Shown one piece after another: positions 52,301-56,776 of a stretch of 64,000 nt of DNA. The stretch lies in NCBI GenBank assembly GCA_032622095.1, contig CP136067.1, forward strand, positions 199,540,052 to 199,604,051. The letters are read 5' to 3'. This stretch comes from Siphonodentalium dalli. Lineage: Eukaryota; Mollusca; Scaphopoda; Gadilida; Siphonodentaliidae. Position numbers and translations under genes: made by a program. The notes beneath the pieces are model-generated. The model saw only the letters and a program-made list of their open reading frames with translations, did no database searches and was not told the origin of the DNA. Position 1 is the stretch's first letter; every line of letters begins with the position of its first letter.

Positions 52301-52666
52301 CAAATAAAGTTATTCTATTCTATTCTATAGGTTTAGGACCGCCCAACTGCCCAGACATGGGCCAGCTACCGGTCCCTCATCAAACAATAAGTTAATTAAA
52401 AACTTGACTAATAAACAAGAAAAGTCTTGGTACAGTAATGCCCTAAGTAATCGACTCCTTAACCACAGCAGAATTATGGGGAGAGCTTTCCGATGAATGT
52501 CAACAAGCCATATATTCCGACTAAATCCTGAAAAGTTACCCATAATTCTGCTGTGGTTAAGGAGTCGATTACTTAAGAGCATTACTGTATGTATAATTAC
52601 CCCTTCATATCCTTCTTCTTCTTCTTCGTCTTCCTCACCGAAATGAGCAAATCCCCAGTCAGCCAT
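19186..52666 (-). CDS. XRCC6: XRCC6 (Ku70), complete, 19 coding exons
   Basis: Ku70 pairs with Ku80 to form the ring that binds DNA double-strand ends, recruits DNA-PKcs and ligase IV factors, and starts non-homologous end joining in the nucleus. I joined 19 minus-strand exons with GT-AG junctions; every phase agrees, giving 1806 bp and 601 residues plus stop. Order: acidic N-terminus (1-25, run of Glu), vWA domain (about 27-215), Ku core beta-barrel (about 225-440, with [19 protein letters not shown] and [16 protein letters not shown]), C-terminal arm (about 445-520, [19 protein letters not shown]), basic linker with a likely bipartite NLS (AKRK, KKAK), and SAP domain (563-601). Exons are 48-162 bp; introns are filled with MITEs. 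The start ATG at 52666 gives [14 protein letters not shown], comparable with human MSGWESYYKTEGDE. An acceptor-like ttctag just upstream (exon edge 52678) suggests a further 5' non-coding exon. Confidence 0.97.
19325..20236. mobile_element. Large CAAGCCTTG-type MITE in last XRCC6 intron
   Basis: About 910 bp built from repeated arms gcagaatgaggtccccagag and ctctggggacctcattctgc, with an inverted central part (cataatcgaggtgactaatg, left side; repeated in mirror right of centre). Flanks aatgaaagaaa and aatgaaataaa are a likely, one-mismatch target duplication. It begins 20 bp from the acceptor of exon 19. Confidence 0.75.
20330..20690. mobile_element. MITE with TTAAAGGTACTCAA terminus, copy 2 (truncated)
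   Basis: Left end ttaaaggtactcaatccc; interior tgagctttgaggggtgggtt and cctcgactcgaatcaaatat as in 7496-7982 and 33817-34290. The right terminus is not recognisable. Confidence 0.6.
21193..21285 (-). CDS. XRCC6: XRCC6 coding exon 18 (linker)
   Basis: Reads [20 protein letters not shown] then [11 protein letters not shown]; Ala/Lys-rich linker between the Ku C-terminal arm and the SAP domain. KKAK may form the second half of a nuclear localisation signal with AKRK of exon 17. Acceptor cttcag, donor gtaagt. Confidence 0.9.
21322..21480. mobile_element. CAGTAATGCC-type MITE, left end truncated
   Basis: ttcaggatttagttggaaat and its complement atttccaactaaatcctgaa form the palindrome; right end ggacattactg before TA. 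The outer left arm is missing. The truncated edge is about 35 bp upstream of the XRCC6 exon 18 acceptor. Confidence 0.8.
22119..22269. mobile_element. CAAGCCTTG palindromic MITE, 151 bp, 8-bp TSD
   Basis: Near-perfect palindrome. Left end caagccttgaaatagggtgt, right end the complement, ending gcttg. Flanked by tgtataaa on both sides. The 8-bp duplication fits a hAT-like transposase but the family is not assigned with certainty. Centre gctagcccactgtgcagggt is the only asymmetric part. Confidence 0.9.
22296..22752. mobile_element. TIR element GTGACCCGCC carrying two hairpin cassettes
   Basis: Left end gtgacccgccatatcaaatc and right end gatttgatatggcgggtcac are perfect inverted repeats; possible ATAT flanks. 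Inside lie two hairpin cassettes (22339-22417 and 22630-22707) around a middle with ccctgcagggagccccacac. The cassette is shared with TTAA-type MITEs. Confidence 0.8.
22822..22922 (-). CDS. XRCC6: XRCC6 coding exon 17
   Basis: Reads [20 protein letters not shown] then [14 protein letters not shown]; aligns to human [20 protein letters not shown]. The basic AKRK begins the likely NLS. Acceptor tttttag, donor gtgagt. Confidence 0.95.
23893..24054 (-). CDS. XRCC6: XRCC6 coding exon 16
   Basis: Reads [40 protein letters not shown] and [14 protein letters not shown]; aligns to human [20 protein letters not shown] in the Ku C-terminal arm. Acceptor tttcag, donor gtaagc. Confidence 0.96.
24904..25363. 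mobile_element. piggyBac-like MITE, 460 bp, TTAA flanks
   Basis: TTAA at 24900-24903 and 25364-25367. Left end ccctttcagtgccaggtccg, right end ggcccctggcactgaaaggg. One hairpin cassette at 24945-25020. The right part has ttagggccgatgagatcgg. In an XRCC6 intron. Confidence 0.88.
25423..25863. mobile_element. CAAGCCTTG-type MITE, 441 bp, 8-bp TSD
   Basis: Ends caagtctgcaaatagtgtct and its complement; flanked by gctaaaac on both sides. Contains two palindromic cores separated by a middle with tcgaggtgactaatgggtga, as in 19325-20236. Lies about 105 bp from XRCC6 exon 15. Confidence 0.88.
25968..26079 (-). CDS. XRCC6: XRCC6 coding exon 15
   Basis: Reads [20 protein letters not shown] then [17 protein letters not shown] plus G; aligns to human [20 protein letters not shown] and PFADDKRK. 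Acceptor ttcatag, donor gttggt. Confidence 0.96.
26320..26475. mobile_element. Degenerate hairpin-cassette MITE
   Basis: gtaagccagtgcattctctt and a weak complement, then catcacagctccagtcatga, which matches the right end of 46429-46638. The left end is lost. Confidence 0.55.
26562..26778. mobile_element. Long foldback element, arms about 100 bp
   Basis: Left arm from gacctagtaattccacagg and right arm to cctgtggaattactaggtc are nearly perfectly complementary, with a small loop near 26660-26672 (ttacaagacatta). Single copy in this window. Confidence 0.85.
27085..27500. mobile_element. Hairpin-cassette element, third terminus type
   Basis: Two hairpin cassettes (27114-27193, 27407-27484) around the same middle as 22296-22752 (ccctgcagggagccccacac). 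Outer sequence differs: cattcagtgccaacttttgg on the left, ttacgattagttttttctc on the right, without clear TIRs. Confidence 0.65.
27960..28255 (+). repeat. Dispersed repeat ending in plus-strand GGAC-like motifs
   Basis: aagaggttgcacgggtggtg, then accaaatttcattcagatcc and tgagatatctgcccggatgg. Homologous in layout to 30880-31240. It abuts a MITE at 28256. Confidence 0.5.
28256..28706. mobile_element. CAAGCCTTG-type MITE, diverged
   Basis: tgtgcctgtcatttgcagaa at left and its complement near 28676; middle with acctcgattatgcaatatg as in the larger copies. Ends about 55 bp from XRCC6 exon 14. Confidence 0.75.
28761..28889 (-). CDS. XRCC6: XRCC6 coding exon 14
   Basis: Reads [40 protein letters not shown] and LPQ (43 codons); aligns to human [20 protein letters not shown] and PPYFVALVPQ. 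Acceptor attttcag, donor gtatgt. Confidence 0.96.
29356..29491. mobile_element. Short piggyBac-like MITE, 136 bp
   Basis: TTAA at 29352-29355 and 29492-29495; ends ccctttcagtgccaagtccg and cagacttggcactgaaaggg. It has no hairpin cassette, so this is the terminus type without cargo. Confidence 0.88.
29500..29690. mobile_element. CAAGCCTTG-type MITE, right half
   Basis: Has ggttgaacatcactaacttc, cagaatgaggttcctagagg and tggggacctcattcttcaaa. It starts right after the 136-bp TTAA element and stops about 17 bp from the XRCC6 exon 13 donor. Confidence 0.65.
29707..29795 (-). CDS. XRCC6: XRCC6 coding exon 13
   Basis: Reads [20 protein letters not shown] then [10 protein letters not shown]; aligns to human [20 protein letters not shown] and PSLFVYPEE. 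Strongly conserved Ku core segment. Acceptor ttaacag, donor gtgagt. Confidence 0.96.
29889..30263. mobile_element. piggyBac-like MITE, left end missing
   Basis: Same type as 10941-11321: two hairpin cassettes (29893-29966, 30046-30118) and right end ggtttgttgggtaaaggg before TTAA at 30264. The left terminus is replaced by other sequence. Confidence 0.75.
30880..31240 (+). repeat. Dispersed repeat with GGAC-rich 3' end
   Basis: ataccccccatggagaaaat at left, accaaatttcattaagatcc in the body and gaacggacggagagacagat near the 3' end, followed by tccggtatacctccca. Related to 10100-10352 and 27960-28255. Confidence 0.5.
31250..32340. other. XRCC6 intron sequence, nothing recognised
   Basis: Part of the long intron between exons 12 and 13. 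No exon phase is missing here and no repeat family was recognised. Confidence 0.5.
32356..32609. mobile_element. CAAGCCTTG-type MITE, double core, 8-bp TSD
   Basis: Left end caagccttgaaatagtgtgt, right end complement ending ggcttg; flanked by atgcttaa on both sides. Two core palindromes in tandem (254 bp). Confidence 0.9.
32691..32893. mobile_element. CAGTAATGCC palindromic MITE
   Basis: Starts cagtaatgctctaagtaatc; palindrome centre ggaaagctctccctgagagc; ends agagcattaccg; TA on both sides. Confidence 0.88.
32940..33065. repeat. Inverted repeat (foldback)
   Basis: Arms cgagtttctagtttatacgg and cgtataaaatagaacgagtt; inner ttcactaaatttgatttgag and its diverged complement. Similar layout to 949-1080 and 36170-36300. 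Confidence 0.6.
33607..33721 (-). CDS. XRCC6: XRCC6 coding exon 12
   Basis: Reads [20 protein letters not shown] then [18 protein letters not shown] plus G; aligns to human LLLPSDTKRSQIYGSRQI and EELKRFDDPG. Acceptor cttttgtag, donor gtatga. Confidence 0.95.
33817..34290. mobile_element. MITE with TTAAAGGTACTCAA termini, copy 3
   Basis: Left ttaaagatactcaatccgg and right cagattgagtacctata; interior tgggttcctcgactcaaata. Compare 7496-7982. Confidence 0.7.
34394..34868. mobile_element. piggyBac-like MITE, 475 bp, TTAA flanks
   Basis: TTAA at 34390-34393 and 34869-34872; ends ccctttgagtgccaggtccg and accctggcactgaaaggg; one hairpin cassette at 34435-34509. Close relative of 24904-25363, with different poly-A/T lengths. 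Confidence 0.88.
35027..35160. repeat. Imperfect palindrome
   Basis: atcaggggtacatggagatt and the later ccatgtaccccacgatgtt are inverted; inner ctggatgtcgattttgaacc pairs with ggttcaaaaatagacatcca. Confidence 0.65.
35516..35770. mobile_element. CAAGCCTTG-type MITE, double core
   Basis: Left end caagccttgaaatagggtgt; right end cut after gacaaactatttca. The sequence agtagtgatata lies on both sides, so the target copy survives although the right arm is shortened. Confidence 0.8.
36170..36300. repeat. Inverted repeat (foldback)
   Basis: Left ctcaaattcgtcgcaattct and right gtatagaattgtgactcatt; ends about 40 bp from XRCC6 exon 11. Possible relative of 32940-33065. Confidence 0.5.
36339..36435 (-). 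CDS. XRCC6: XRCC6 coding exon 11
   Basis: Reads (V)[19 protein letters not shown] then [13 protein letters not shown]; aligns to human [20 protein letters not shown] and NEPVKTKTRTF. Start of the Ku core. Acceptor tgtttcag, donor gtgagt. Confidence 0.95.
36761..36942 (-). repeat. 55-bp minisatellite overlapping XRCC6 exon 10 donor
   Basis: Plus-strand units start with actccattcctccaatat at 36761 (52 bp), 36813, 36868 and 36923 (partial, exonic). Each full unit contains the complement of a splice donor: gtgagt at 36909-36904, gtgagt at 36854-36849, gtaagt at 36799-36794. The exon end lies within the third unit, so the array grew from an exon-intron boundary. Confidence 0.92.
36910..36990 (-). 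CDS. XRCC6: XRCC6 coding exon 10
   Basis: Found by requiring the missing segment between exons 9 and 11. Completes Arg, then reads [20 protein letters not shown] and MEFGIG plus GT; aligns to human KETRKRALSRLKLKLNKD and ISVG. Entry and exit phases fit both neighbours. Acceptor gattacag, donor gtgagt. The last 33 bases belong to a 55-bp minisatellite (36761-36942) that repeats the donor. Confidence 0.92.
37270..37535 (+). repeat. SINE-like element with ATT-repeat tail
   Basis: gacccttgggcagggtcact, ggttgttgggtatctgtaag and tagtgaaacgcctgtaa precede gattaagcgctatataaata and a (tta)n tail. The 3' end resembles that of SINEs mobilised by CR1/L2-like LINEs in marine invertebrates. The 5' border is not clear. 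Confidence 0.5.
37632..37807. mobile_element. CAGTAATGCC-type MITE with core deletion
   Basis: Starts cagtactgccctaagtaatc and ends tgctttactg between TA dinucleotides. One copy of the inner arm is missing: gaaagctctc joins directly to tccgactaaatcctg. Confidence 0.85.
38040..38410. repeat. Diverged dispersed repeat
   Basis: Contains direct motifs ttgatggctcccatcaagag and a start gtcaattgctcccatctaca, ending cgttgtcaagttgagctaaa. A related, opposed end (tagctcaatttgacaaagtc) is near 9407. Ends about 125 bp from exon 9. Confidence 0.4.
38536..38612 (-). CDS. XRCC6: XRCC6 coding exon 9
   Basis: Reads [20 protein letters not shown] then EELLT plus AG; aligns to human DIISIAEDEDLRVHFEESS and LEDLL. 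Acceptor ttttgcag, donor gtcaga. The donor region is duplicated: ctgaccttgtaaggag occurs twice, about 20 bp apart. Confidence 0.92.
38930..40402. mobile_element. Element with CAGGGTTTCCG termini, copy 2
   Basis: Left cagggtttccgcgagggg, right ctaacggaaaccctg; flanked by ctacag on both sides. 1473 bp, non-coding as far as can be seen. The interior has a duplicated stretch with agtagtttcatcc (40019 and 40134). Confidence 0.75.
40562..41644. mobile_element. hAT-like non-autonomous element, 1083 bp, 8-bp TSD
   Basis: Left tagtgatgttccgataatcg and right ttatcggaacatcacta are inverted; the sub-terminal parts are rich in atcggaatcggaa and complements. Flanked by cctcacaa at 40554-40561 and 41645-41652. 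An 8-bp duplication is the hAT hallmark. No transposase reading frame seen. Confidence 0.9.
41660..42430. other. XRCC6 intron sequence, nothing recognised
   Basis: Between exons 8 and 9; no repeat family or coding segment identified. Confidence 0.5.
42437..42596. mobile_element. CAAGCCTTG palindromic MITE, 8-bp TSD
   Basis: Left caagccttgaatagggtgtc, right complement ending ggcttg; flanked by taaagatg on both sides. Confidence 0.9.
42823..43036. mobile_element. CAGTAATGCC palindromic MITE
   Basis: Starts cagtaatgccctaagtaatc after TA and ends agagcattactg; the centre is altered (cataggtcagctactcgggg). Confidence 0.85.
43304..43411 (-). CDS. XRCC6: XRCC6 coding exon 8
   Basis: Reads [20 protein letters not shown] then [16 protein letters not shown] (36 codons); aligns to human RTKAGDLRDTGIFLDLMHL and FDISLFYR. 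End of the vWA domain. Acceptor ttttcag, donor gtttgt. Confidence 0.95.
43790..43868 (-). CDS. XRCC6: XRCC6 coding exon 7
   Basis: Completes a Cys codon, then reads [20 protein letters not shown] and NSVQLQ; aligns to human SHKRIMLFTNEDNPHGND. Acceptor tttacag, donor gtcagt, phase 0 exit. Confidence 0.95.
44130..44340. mobile_element. Degenerate hairpin-cassette MITE
   Basis: ttaacccttccttggctgga at left; cassettes with atataagagaatacattggc and gtccgtgcattcgctgatat; right part ctgcaccagcgcag. Diverged relative of 46429-46638, opposite orientation. Ends about 90 bp from exon 6. Confidence 0.6.
44427..44520 (-). CDS. XRCC6: XRCC6 coding exon 6
   Basis: Reads [20 protein letters not shown] then [10 protein letters not shown]; aligns to human GSDYSLSEVLWVCANLFSD. 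Enters with two bases of a Gly codon and leaves TG. Acceptor tttccag, donor gtaggt. Confidence 0.93.
44830..45276. mobile_element. piggyBac-like MITE, 447 bp, TTAA flanks
   Basis: TTAA at 44826-44829 and 45277-45280; ends ccctttacccaacaaaacgg and ccgttctgttgggtaaaggg; two hairpin cassettes (44975-45050, 45181-45253). Same type as 10941-11321, in reverse. Confidence 0.9.
45389..45552. repeat. 41-bp tandem repeat, four units
   Basis: Units start at 45389, 45430, 45471 and 45512 and contain aagtcaggcacgatttgaac. Few mismatches, all near the unit start. Lies in the intron between exons 5 and 6. Confidence 0.93.
45987..46041 (-). CDS. XRCC6: XRCC6 coding exon 5
   Basis: Reads [18 protein letters not shown] plus one base; aligns to human ELDNPGAKRILELDQF. 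Acceptor ccttgcag, donor gtaaga, exit with one base. Confidence 0.93.
46429..46638. mobile_element. TTAA-flanked MITE, CCCTTTCATGA type
   Basis: TTAA at 46425-46428 and 46639-46642; ends ccctttcatgatgggagctg and cagctccag-like right end tccagtcatgaaaagg. Holds diverged hairpin cassettes (agtgcattctcataaatatg). Best copy of a subfamily seen in eroded form at 18233, 26320 and 44130. Confidence 0.8.
47175..47222 (-). CDS. XRCC6: XRCC6 coding exon 4
   Basis: Reads [16 protein letters not shown]; 16 codons, phase 0. Aligns to human EKDKNSVNFKNIYVLQ. Acceptor tgttgcag, donor gtaaat. The smallest exon of the gene. Confidence 0.93.
47391..47541. mobile_element. CAAGCCTTG palindromic MITE, 151 bp, 8-bp TSD
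   Basis: Near-perfect palindrome; flanked by tataaaat at 47383-47390 and 47542-47549. Centre accccgcatagcgggctagc. Confidence 0.92.
47650..48045 (+). mobile_element. LINE 3' end remnant with ATTC tail
   Basis: A short open frame to 47933, then a UTR-like part with caataaacat-like sequence (actataataaacatattc) and an (attc)n tail near 48030-48043. The reading frame has no motif I can name; the tail is typical of CR1/L2-like non-LTR elements. Family unproven. Confidence 0.45.
48626..48700 (-). CDS. XRCC6: XRCC6 coding exon 3
   Basis: Reads [20 protein letters not shown] then VFFGT; 25 codons, phase 0. Aligns to human SKIISSDRDLLAVVFYGT in the vWA domain. Acceptor gttttcag, donor gtatac. Confidence 0.94.
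49646..49852. mobile_element. CAGTAATGCC palindromic MITE
   Basis: Starts cagtaatgccctaaataatt, centre gaaagctctcactgagagct, ends gggcattactg; TA on both sides. In the intron between exons 2 and 3. Confidence 0.9.
50570..50636. repeat. Short perfect-armed hairpin
   Basis: gttaatggactcgcgactgg through aactagtt to the complement, ending ccgtccattaac. About 30-bp arms with a few mismatches. Isolated. Confidence 0.65.
51467..51571 (-). CDS. XRCC6: XRCC6 coding exon 2 (start of vWA)
   Basis: Reads [20 protein letters not shown] then [15 protein letters not shown]; 35 codons, phase 0. Aligns to human GRDSLIFLVDASKAMF. Two acceptors 6 bp apart are in frame (exon start 51571 or 51565). Donor gtatgt. 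Confidence 0.93.
52130..52330 (+). mobile_element. Possible LINE/SINE 3' end with TTCTA tail
   Basis: caaataaagttattctattc then tattctat repeats at 52303-52328: an A-rich signal followed by a pentanucleotide tail, as in many non-LTR element 3' ends. No coding part identified. Confidence 0.4.
52433..52587. mobile_element. CAGTAATGCC-type MITE next to XRCC6 exon 1
   Basis: Starts cagtaatgccctaagtaatc and ends agagcattactg; TA flanks; left inner arm deleted. The right edge is 13 bp from the exon 1 donor junction (52601). Confidence 0.88.
52601..52666 (-). CDS. XRCC6: XRCC6 coding exon 1
   Basis: ATG at 52666-52664; reads [20 protein letters not shown] and EG (22 codons, phase 0 exit), donor gtaatt. 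Acidic N-terminus typical of Ku70. A MITE edge lies 13 bp past the donor junction. Confidence 0.93.
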
Positions 52667-53025
52667 ATCACCTAATGTCTAGAACAAAATTCACAAATTG
52701 ATATCATATTCTAGAGATGAGTACTCACATCATGAGGATGCCATGTACATGTAGCTAGTGCCTCAATGAAGCTGAAATGAAAGCATCTGCAGCCAGAGAT
52801 GTGGACTCATTCCTAGTGCCTACTCTGCACAAAGGTGCACAAATGATCTGACAAGTATTGACTATTAAACATTGTTTCTTTGTGAGTTTCTTTGGCCACC
52901 ATTTTCTACGGCGATATTATAATTTAAAAAATATAAAATGAATCACGATAGGCATATCGTACTATGAAAAACAATTATGATGCGTAGCATATCATAATGT
53001 AGCAGGGCATGTATCGTTACAGCTA

Positions 53026-53224
53026 CAGTAATGCCCCAAATAATCAACTCCTTAACCACAGCAGAATTATGGGTAACTTTTCAGGATTTAGTCGGAAATA
53101 TGGCTTGTTGCCATTCATCGGAAAGCTTTCCGATGAATGGCAACAAGCCATATTTCCAACTGAATCCGAAAAGTTACCCATAATTCTGTTGTGGTTAATG
53201 ATTTGATTAGTTAGGGCATTACTG
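53026..53224. mobile_element. CAGTAATGCC palindromic MITE, upstream of XRCC6
   Basis: Starts cagtaatgccccaaataatc and ends gggcattactg; TA on both sides; core tcatcggaaagctttccgat. Only about 360 bp upstream of the XRCC6 start codon, so it may lie in the 5' UTR intron or promoter. Confidence 0.88.
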
Positions 53225-53892
53225 TATACTGGCAGCTGGTCTACTAATATGGTGGCACTTAAGTAGTGGACTCTGCAGGCTTAAGTGTTACAATGGAGGG
53301 TTATACTGAGCAGTGAGTAGTGTCTCATCCAGAAATGAGATATATATATTAACTAAAATTATATTTTATCACTTTATAATTACAACATTTAGAAGGACTG
53401 TGGTTAGTAAATGGTTTGACAATTTTTCGATTTGCAGTAGGTCCCTTTGCGGAAGTCCCCCAATTTGCGGAGGTCCCCTAAAATTGGCGAAAAAGAGAGA
53501 TTTAAAGGGGGAATGGGCATGTATAGGTCAATTGATAAGTATTTTAAACCAAAAACAACACAAGAATAGATGTTCTATCAATAATATTCACGGAGATCAC
53601 TTGGCCATACTGATGATAAACATTCACTATATGACCCAGTATGCCAGGCGACCCATTAAATTTGTGAATATGATGAAGCATATTGAATAGATGTTATTCA
53701 GTCAATTAGATAATATTACTCATTAGCTAATAGCTAGCGCCTATATATACTCCTGAAGAACGCTGTTGGGGATGTCTCGATTCGGCAAATTAAATAACAG
53801 AGGTCCATCAACTCACATTTGTAATTCGCGTATCTAAATTAGCAAAACAAACAACTTTAAAGAAGGAATGTGGTGTATACTGGCTAGTAACT

Positions 53893-54712
53893 ACCCTGCT
53901 GGACAAAACAAGTGTCCACTTAACCGAGGTGTGGTTAGCGTTGCCACCACGGCCGAAATACAACTACACCGCGGCTCCACCAGCTACTCTTCGGCTCCAA
54001 ATAAAAGTGCAGGGGGGGAAATTCCATTGAAAGTTAATAAATGTGCAAAGTCAAATAATAGTGCAGGGGGAACTTTGAGCATACATCGAAAACAACGACA
54101 TACTGTATTAACGGTGGTTAAACAAAGTATTTTTATAATATAGGAACAAGTATCAAGTATAGGAACCAACATAGTATACGTCATGTGATGTTTTATTCAA
54201 TATTTAAATGTTGACATGTATGCCATATACATGTACATGCATAAAGTTATACTGGTAAGCTCACCATTTTGATATCAGAATTATATAGAAATCTTGAGTT
54301 TGTGCTGATTTCAGTTTTCATAGCCTCAAAATTAATAAACGTGCAAACCCAAATAAGCACTGTGCAGGGGGGGAATTACCCATGAAAATAATAAACGTGC
54401 ATGCATGTTTATTTGGAGCCCAAGAGTAACTACAGTTGGGTTGCGGTGTACTTGCCGTTCGGCCATGGCGTAATTGCTGTGGTGTACGTTCATTAAACTG
54501 AAAAAAGACGATACAAACCAGAAATCTAACCACGGTGTACATGCCGTTCGGCCGCGGTGTAGTTGCCGTTCGGCCGTGGTGTACTTGCCGTTCGGTCGCG
54601 GTGTACTTGCCGTTCGGCCGCGGTGCTCAACTGCAGTTACAAACTCTGACACCACGGCCGAACGGCAAATACACCGTGGTGCCAATGTACACTTGTTTTG
54701 TCCAGCGGGGTA
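53893..54712. mobile_element. TIR element CCCTGCTGGACAAAACAAGTG with internal minisatellite
   Basis: Left taccctgctggacaaaacaa, right ttgttttgtccagcggggta. 820 bp; inside are opposed cggctccaaataaaagtgca and ataagcactgtgcaggggg stretches and the 22-bp array. Open frames here follow the repeat. Confidence 0.75.
54533..54626. repeat. 22-bp minisatellite, about four units
   Basis: Units of cggtgtacttgccgttcggc (plus cg) from 54533; a stray unit is near 54443 and opposed copies near 54652-54680 and 53947. GC-rich compared with its surroundings. Confidence 0.85.
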
Positions 54713-55523
54713 CATATCCTTCAACAAATAATAAATTATAATGGTTTTATTCATTAATTATATTCAGAGGTTCCTTTGGTGAGTTTGAACATGGTAATAA
54801 GCATTTTGCAGTTGTTCCAGTTGAGGTCCCCTTTAATTAGTTGAAGAGCACACTTATAATGAATATAATTTATTCTGTTCTTTGCATATTTGCTTTTATG
54901 TTTTCTAAAATAAACAATATATAAATAATGAAAACAATAAATTTTATTTTTATATGTACATGAGTTAAGGGACCTCTGCGATTTAATTGGTGAACAATTG
55001 GGACATCAGCAAAAGGACCTCTGGGATTAGAACTAATGCACATTATTTAATTGATTTAATTACCTCTAGTCAACATTCTTTATCTTCTCTTCCGCAAGTT
55101 ATGGGGGACCTCTATAGCGTGGGTACAGTGCAAATGGATGTAATTAATTCAATTATTATATAAATACTATATTATTATCTACATGTACCTCTGCCTTTGT
55201 ACTATGTTCTTTGTTTTATACCCAAAATGGATAGATGTACTTGCGTTTCTTTTCTAAATTATTATTGATAACTATATTTGGGTTTGTTTTCTAAATTAAA
55301 AAAGGATATTATTTTATTCAACAAGAAATGTATATGTATAATAAAAACCCCGACCCATCCATAATAAAATTGGATGAAACCGTATTGTAAGTAGTCCTTT
55401 ATATCCACATAAACAGGGCATGGCTAAAATACAATGGCCTCATCGTTGATGAGGCCTTTGTATTCAGATTATAACATATCCATCTCAGCTATATGATGAA
55501 ACCTGAGTATTTCTCTATAACAG

Positions 55524-56776
55524 CAGGGTTTCCGCTATACCGGCAGGGGGTCCCCTTGACGGCCCCGTTCACCTCGCCAAGTTTTCCCCTCCTGCCATAC
55601 CTCAGGACATACTGCATGTCTATAAAGGTATAAAGATGTTTAAAACTTCTGAATTTTGTTGGAATAGTACTAAGGAATTTTAAAAGCTGAATTTATTTTA
55701 TATCTTGTGAGTGTACACACTCTAAACACGTTGTTATACAGAAAATTGAAACAGGAAGTGATCGGAACTGACATCGCTAGAAGCTATGCCTTTGAGGCTG
55801 GTTAGTTACGTTGCGGTTAGTACCCGGTTATGTTATGCAAAAGAGCAGTATTTTAATCGTACCTGTCATTTTTTATACCGCAAAATATACTGTTCACTTT
55901 GTAATAGAGCGAGAGAGAAATGTGGGAGTAGCCGCACCGGGCATCGAGGCATCTTACCACTGCCCACAAAGAATACTCATCGGCCAGATATGTAATCAGC
56001 CTTCTATATTTACACTGCAGCTGCTAAAATATATTCCGATTACGTTATGCATCCGAAATATCTGCTGGGTCTTCCACAGTGAGTCTTTTAACATTAACGA
56101 GCACGTTTAACTCGGGATCCAAATTACTGGTGTTCTGTACTTCGTAAATTAATTTATATCTAATAAATTTACTAGTTTTAAAGTTACAGGTACATGTATA
56201 AGGTTTGATAGCTTGGCACTTGGGCAGAAATGGAACAAAACAATCTGCCATTTCTACTCTCACACGATTCTATTGGCCGCAGGGGGCGCCGGAAGCATCC
56301 TAGGGCAGGGGGGGGGGGGGGGCAGAGCCTACAAAAAGGGCACTTTTCCGCAAAAAAGGGCATTTTCTCCGCAAACTCAGGAAAATAACCATAAATTCAT
56401 TGTGGCAAAAATCCCTATTTTAAAGGTATTTGTCGGTTTTTATGGCCGTTTTGTGATAAAATTGACAAAAAATTAATATTCCTTGTGAAATTGGTGGTAT
56501 TTGGACCAAAAAAGTCACATTTTGCTATAAAAACACGAGATTAAACACACAAAAAGCATTTTCTGTCTCCAGAAAAAGGGCAAGTCCTGCCCCCGCTCGC
56601 CCCCTTTGGTCAAGGGCAGGGGGGTCAGCTGCCCCCTCTGCCCCCCTCTTCCGGCGCCCCTGATTGGCCGATATAACGAAAGTAGTTCAACTAGTGCGAA
56701 AACAGGCTACTTTTACCTGGATTTTTCCCCTTGACGGCTACCGGCCCCATTCCCCTACCCCCTAGTGGAAACCCTG
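55524..56776. mobile_element. Element with CAGGGTTTCCG termini, copy 3 (host of nested hAT)
   Basis: Left cagggtttccgctataccgg, right ccctagtggaaaccctg; flanked by ataacag at 55517-55523 and 56777-56783. Sub-terminal parts have ccccttgacggcc on the left and ccccttgacggctaccggcc on the right. Contains 56280-56662. Confidence 0.82.
56280..56662. mobile_element. hAT-like MITE, 383 bp, 8-bp TSD, nested
   Basis: Left cagggggcgccggaag, right cttccggcgcccctg; flanked by attggccg at 56272-56279 and 56663-56670. Contains a G run (12 or more) at about 56311. Inserted inside 55524-56776, so it is younger than its host. Confidence 0.9.

Noticed and set aside
53313-53690. Open frame of 125 codons on the plus strand
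   Set aside because: No domain, repeat-like surroundings (ggaagtcccccaatttgcgg), and no splice context. Not called a gene.
54332-54754. Open frame of 140 codons, repetitive Arg/Pro-rich peptide
   Set aside because: Translation of the 22-bp minisatellite and its opposed copies, not a gene.
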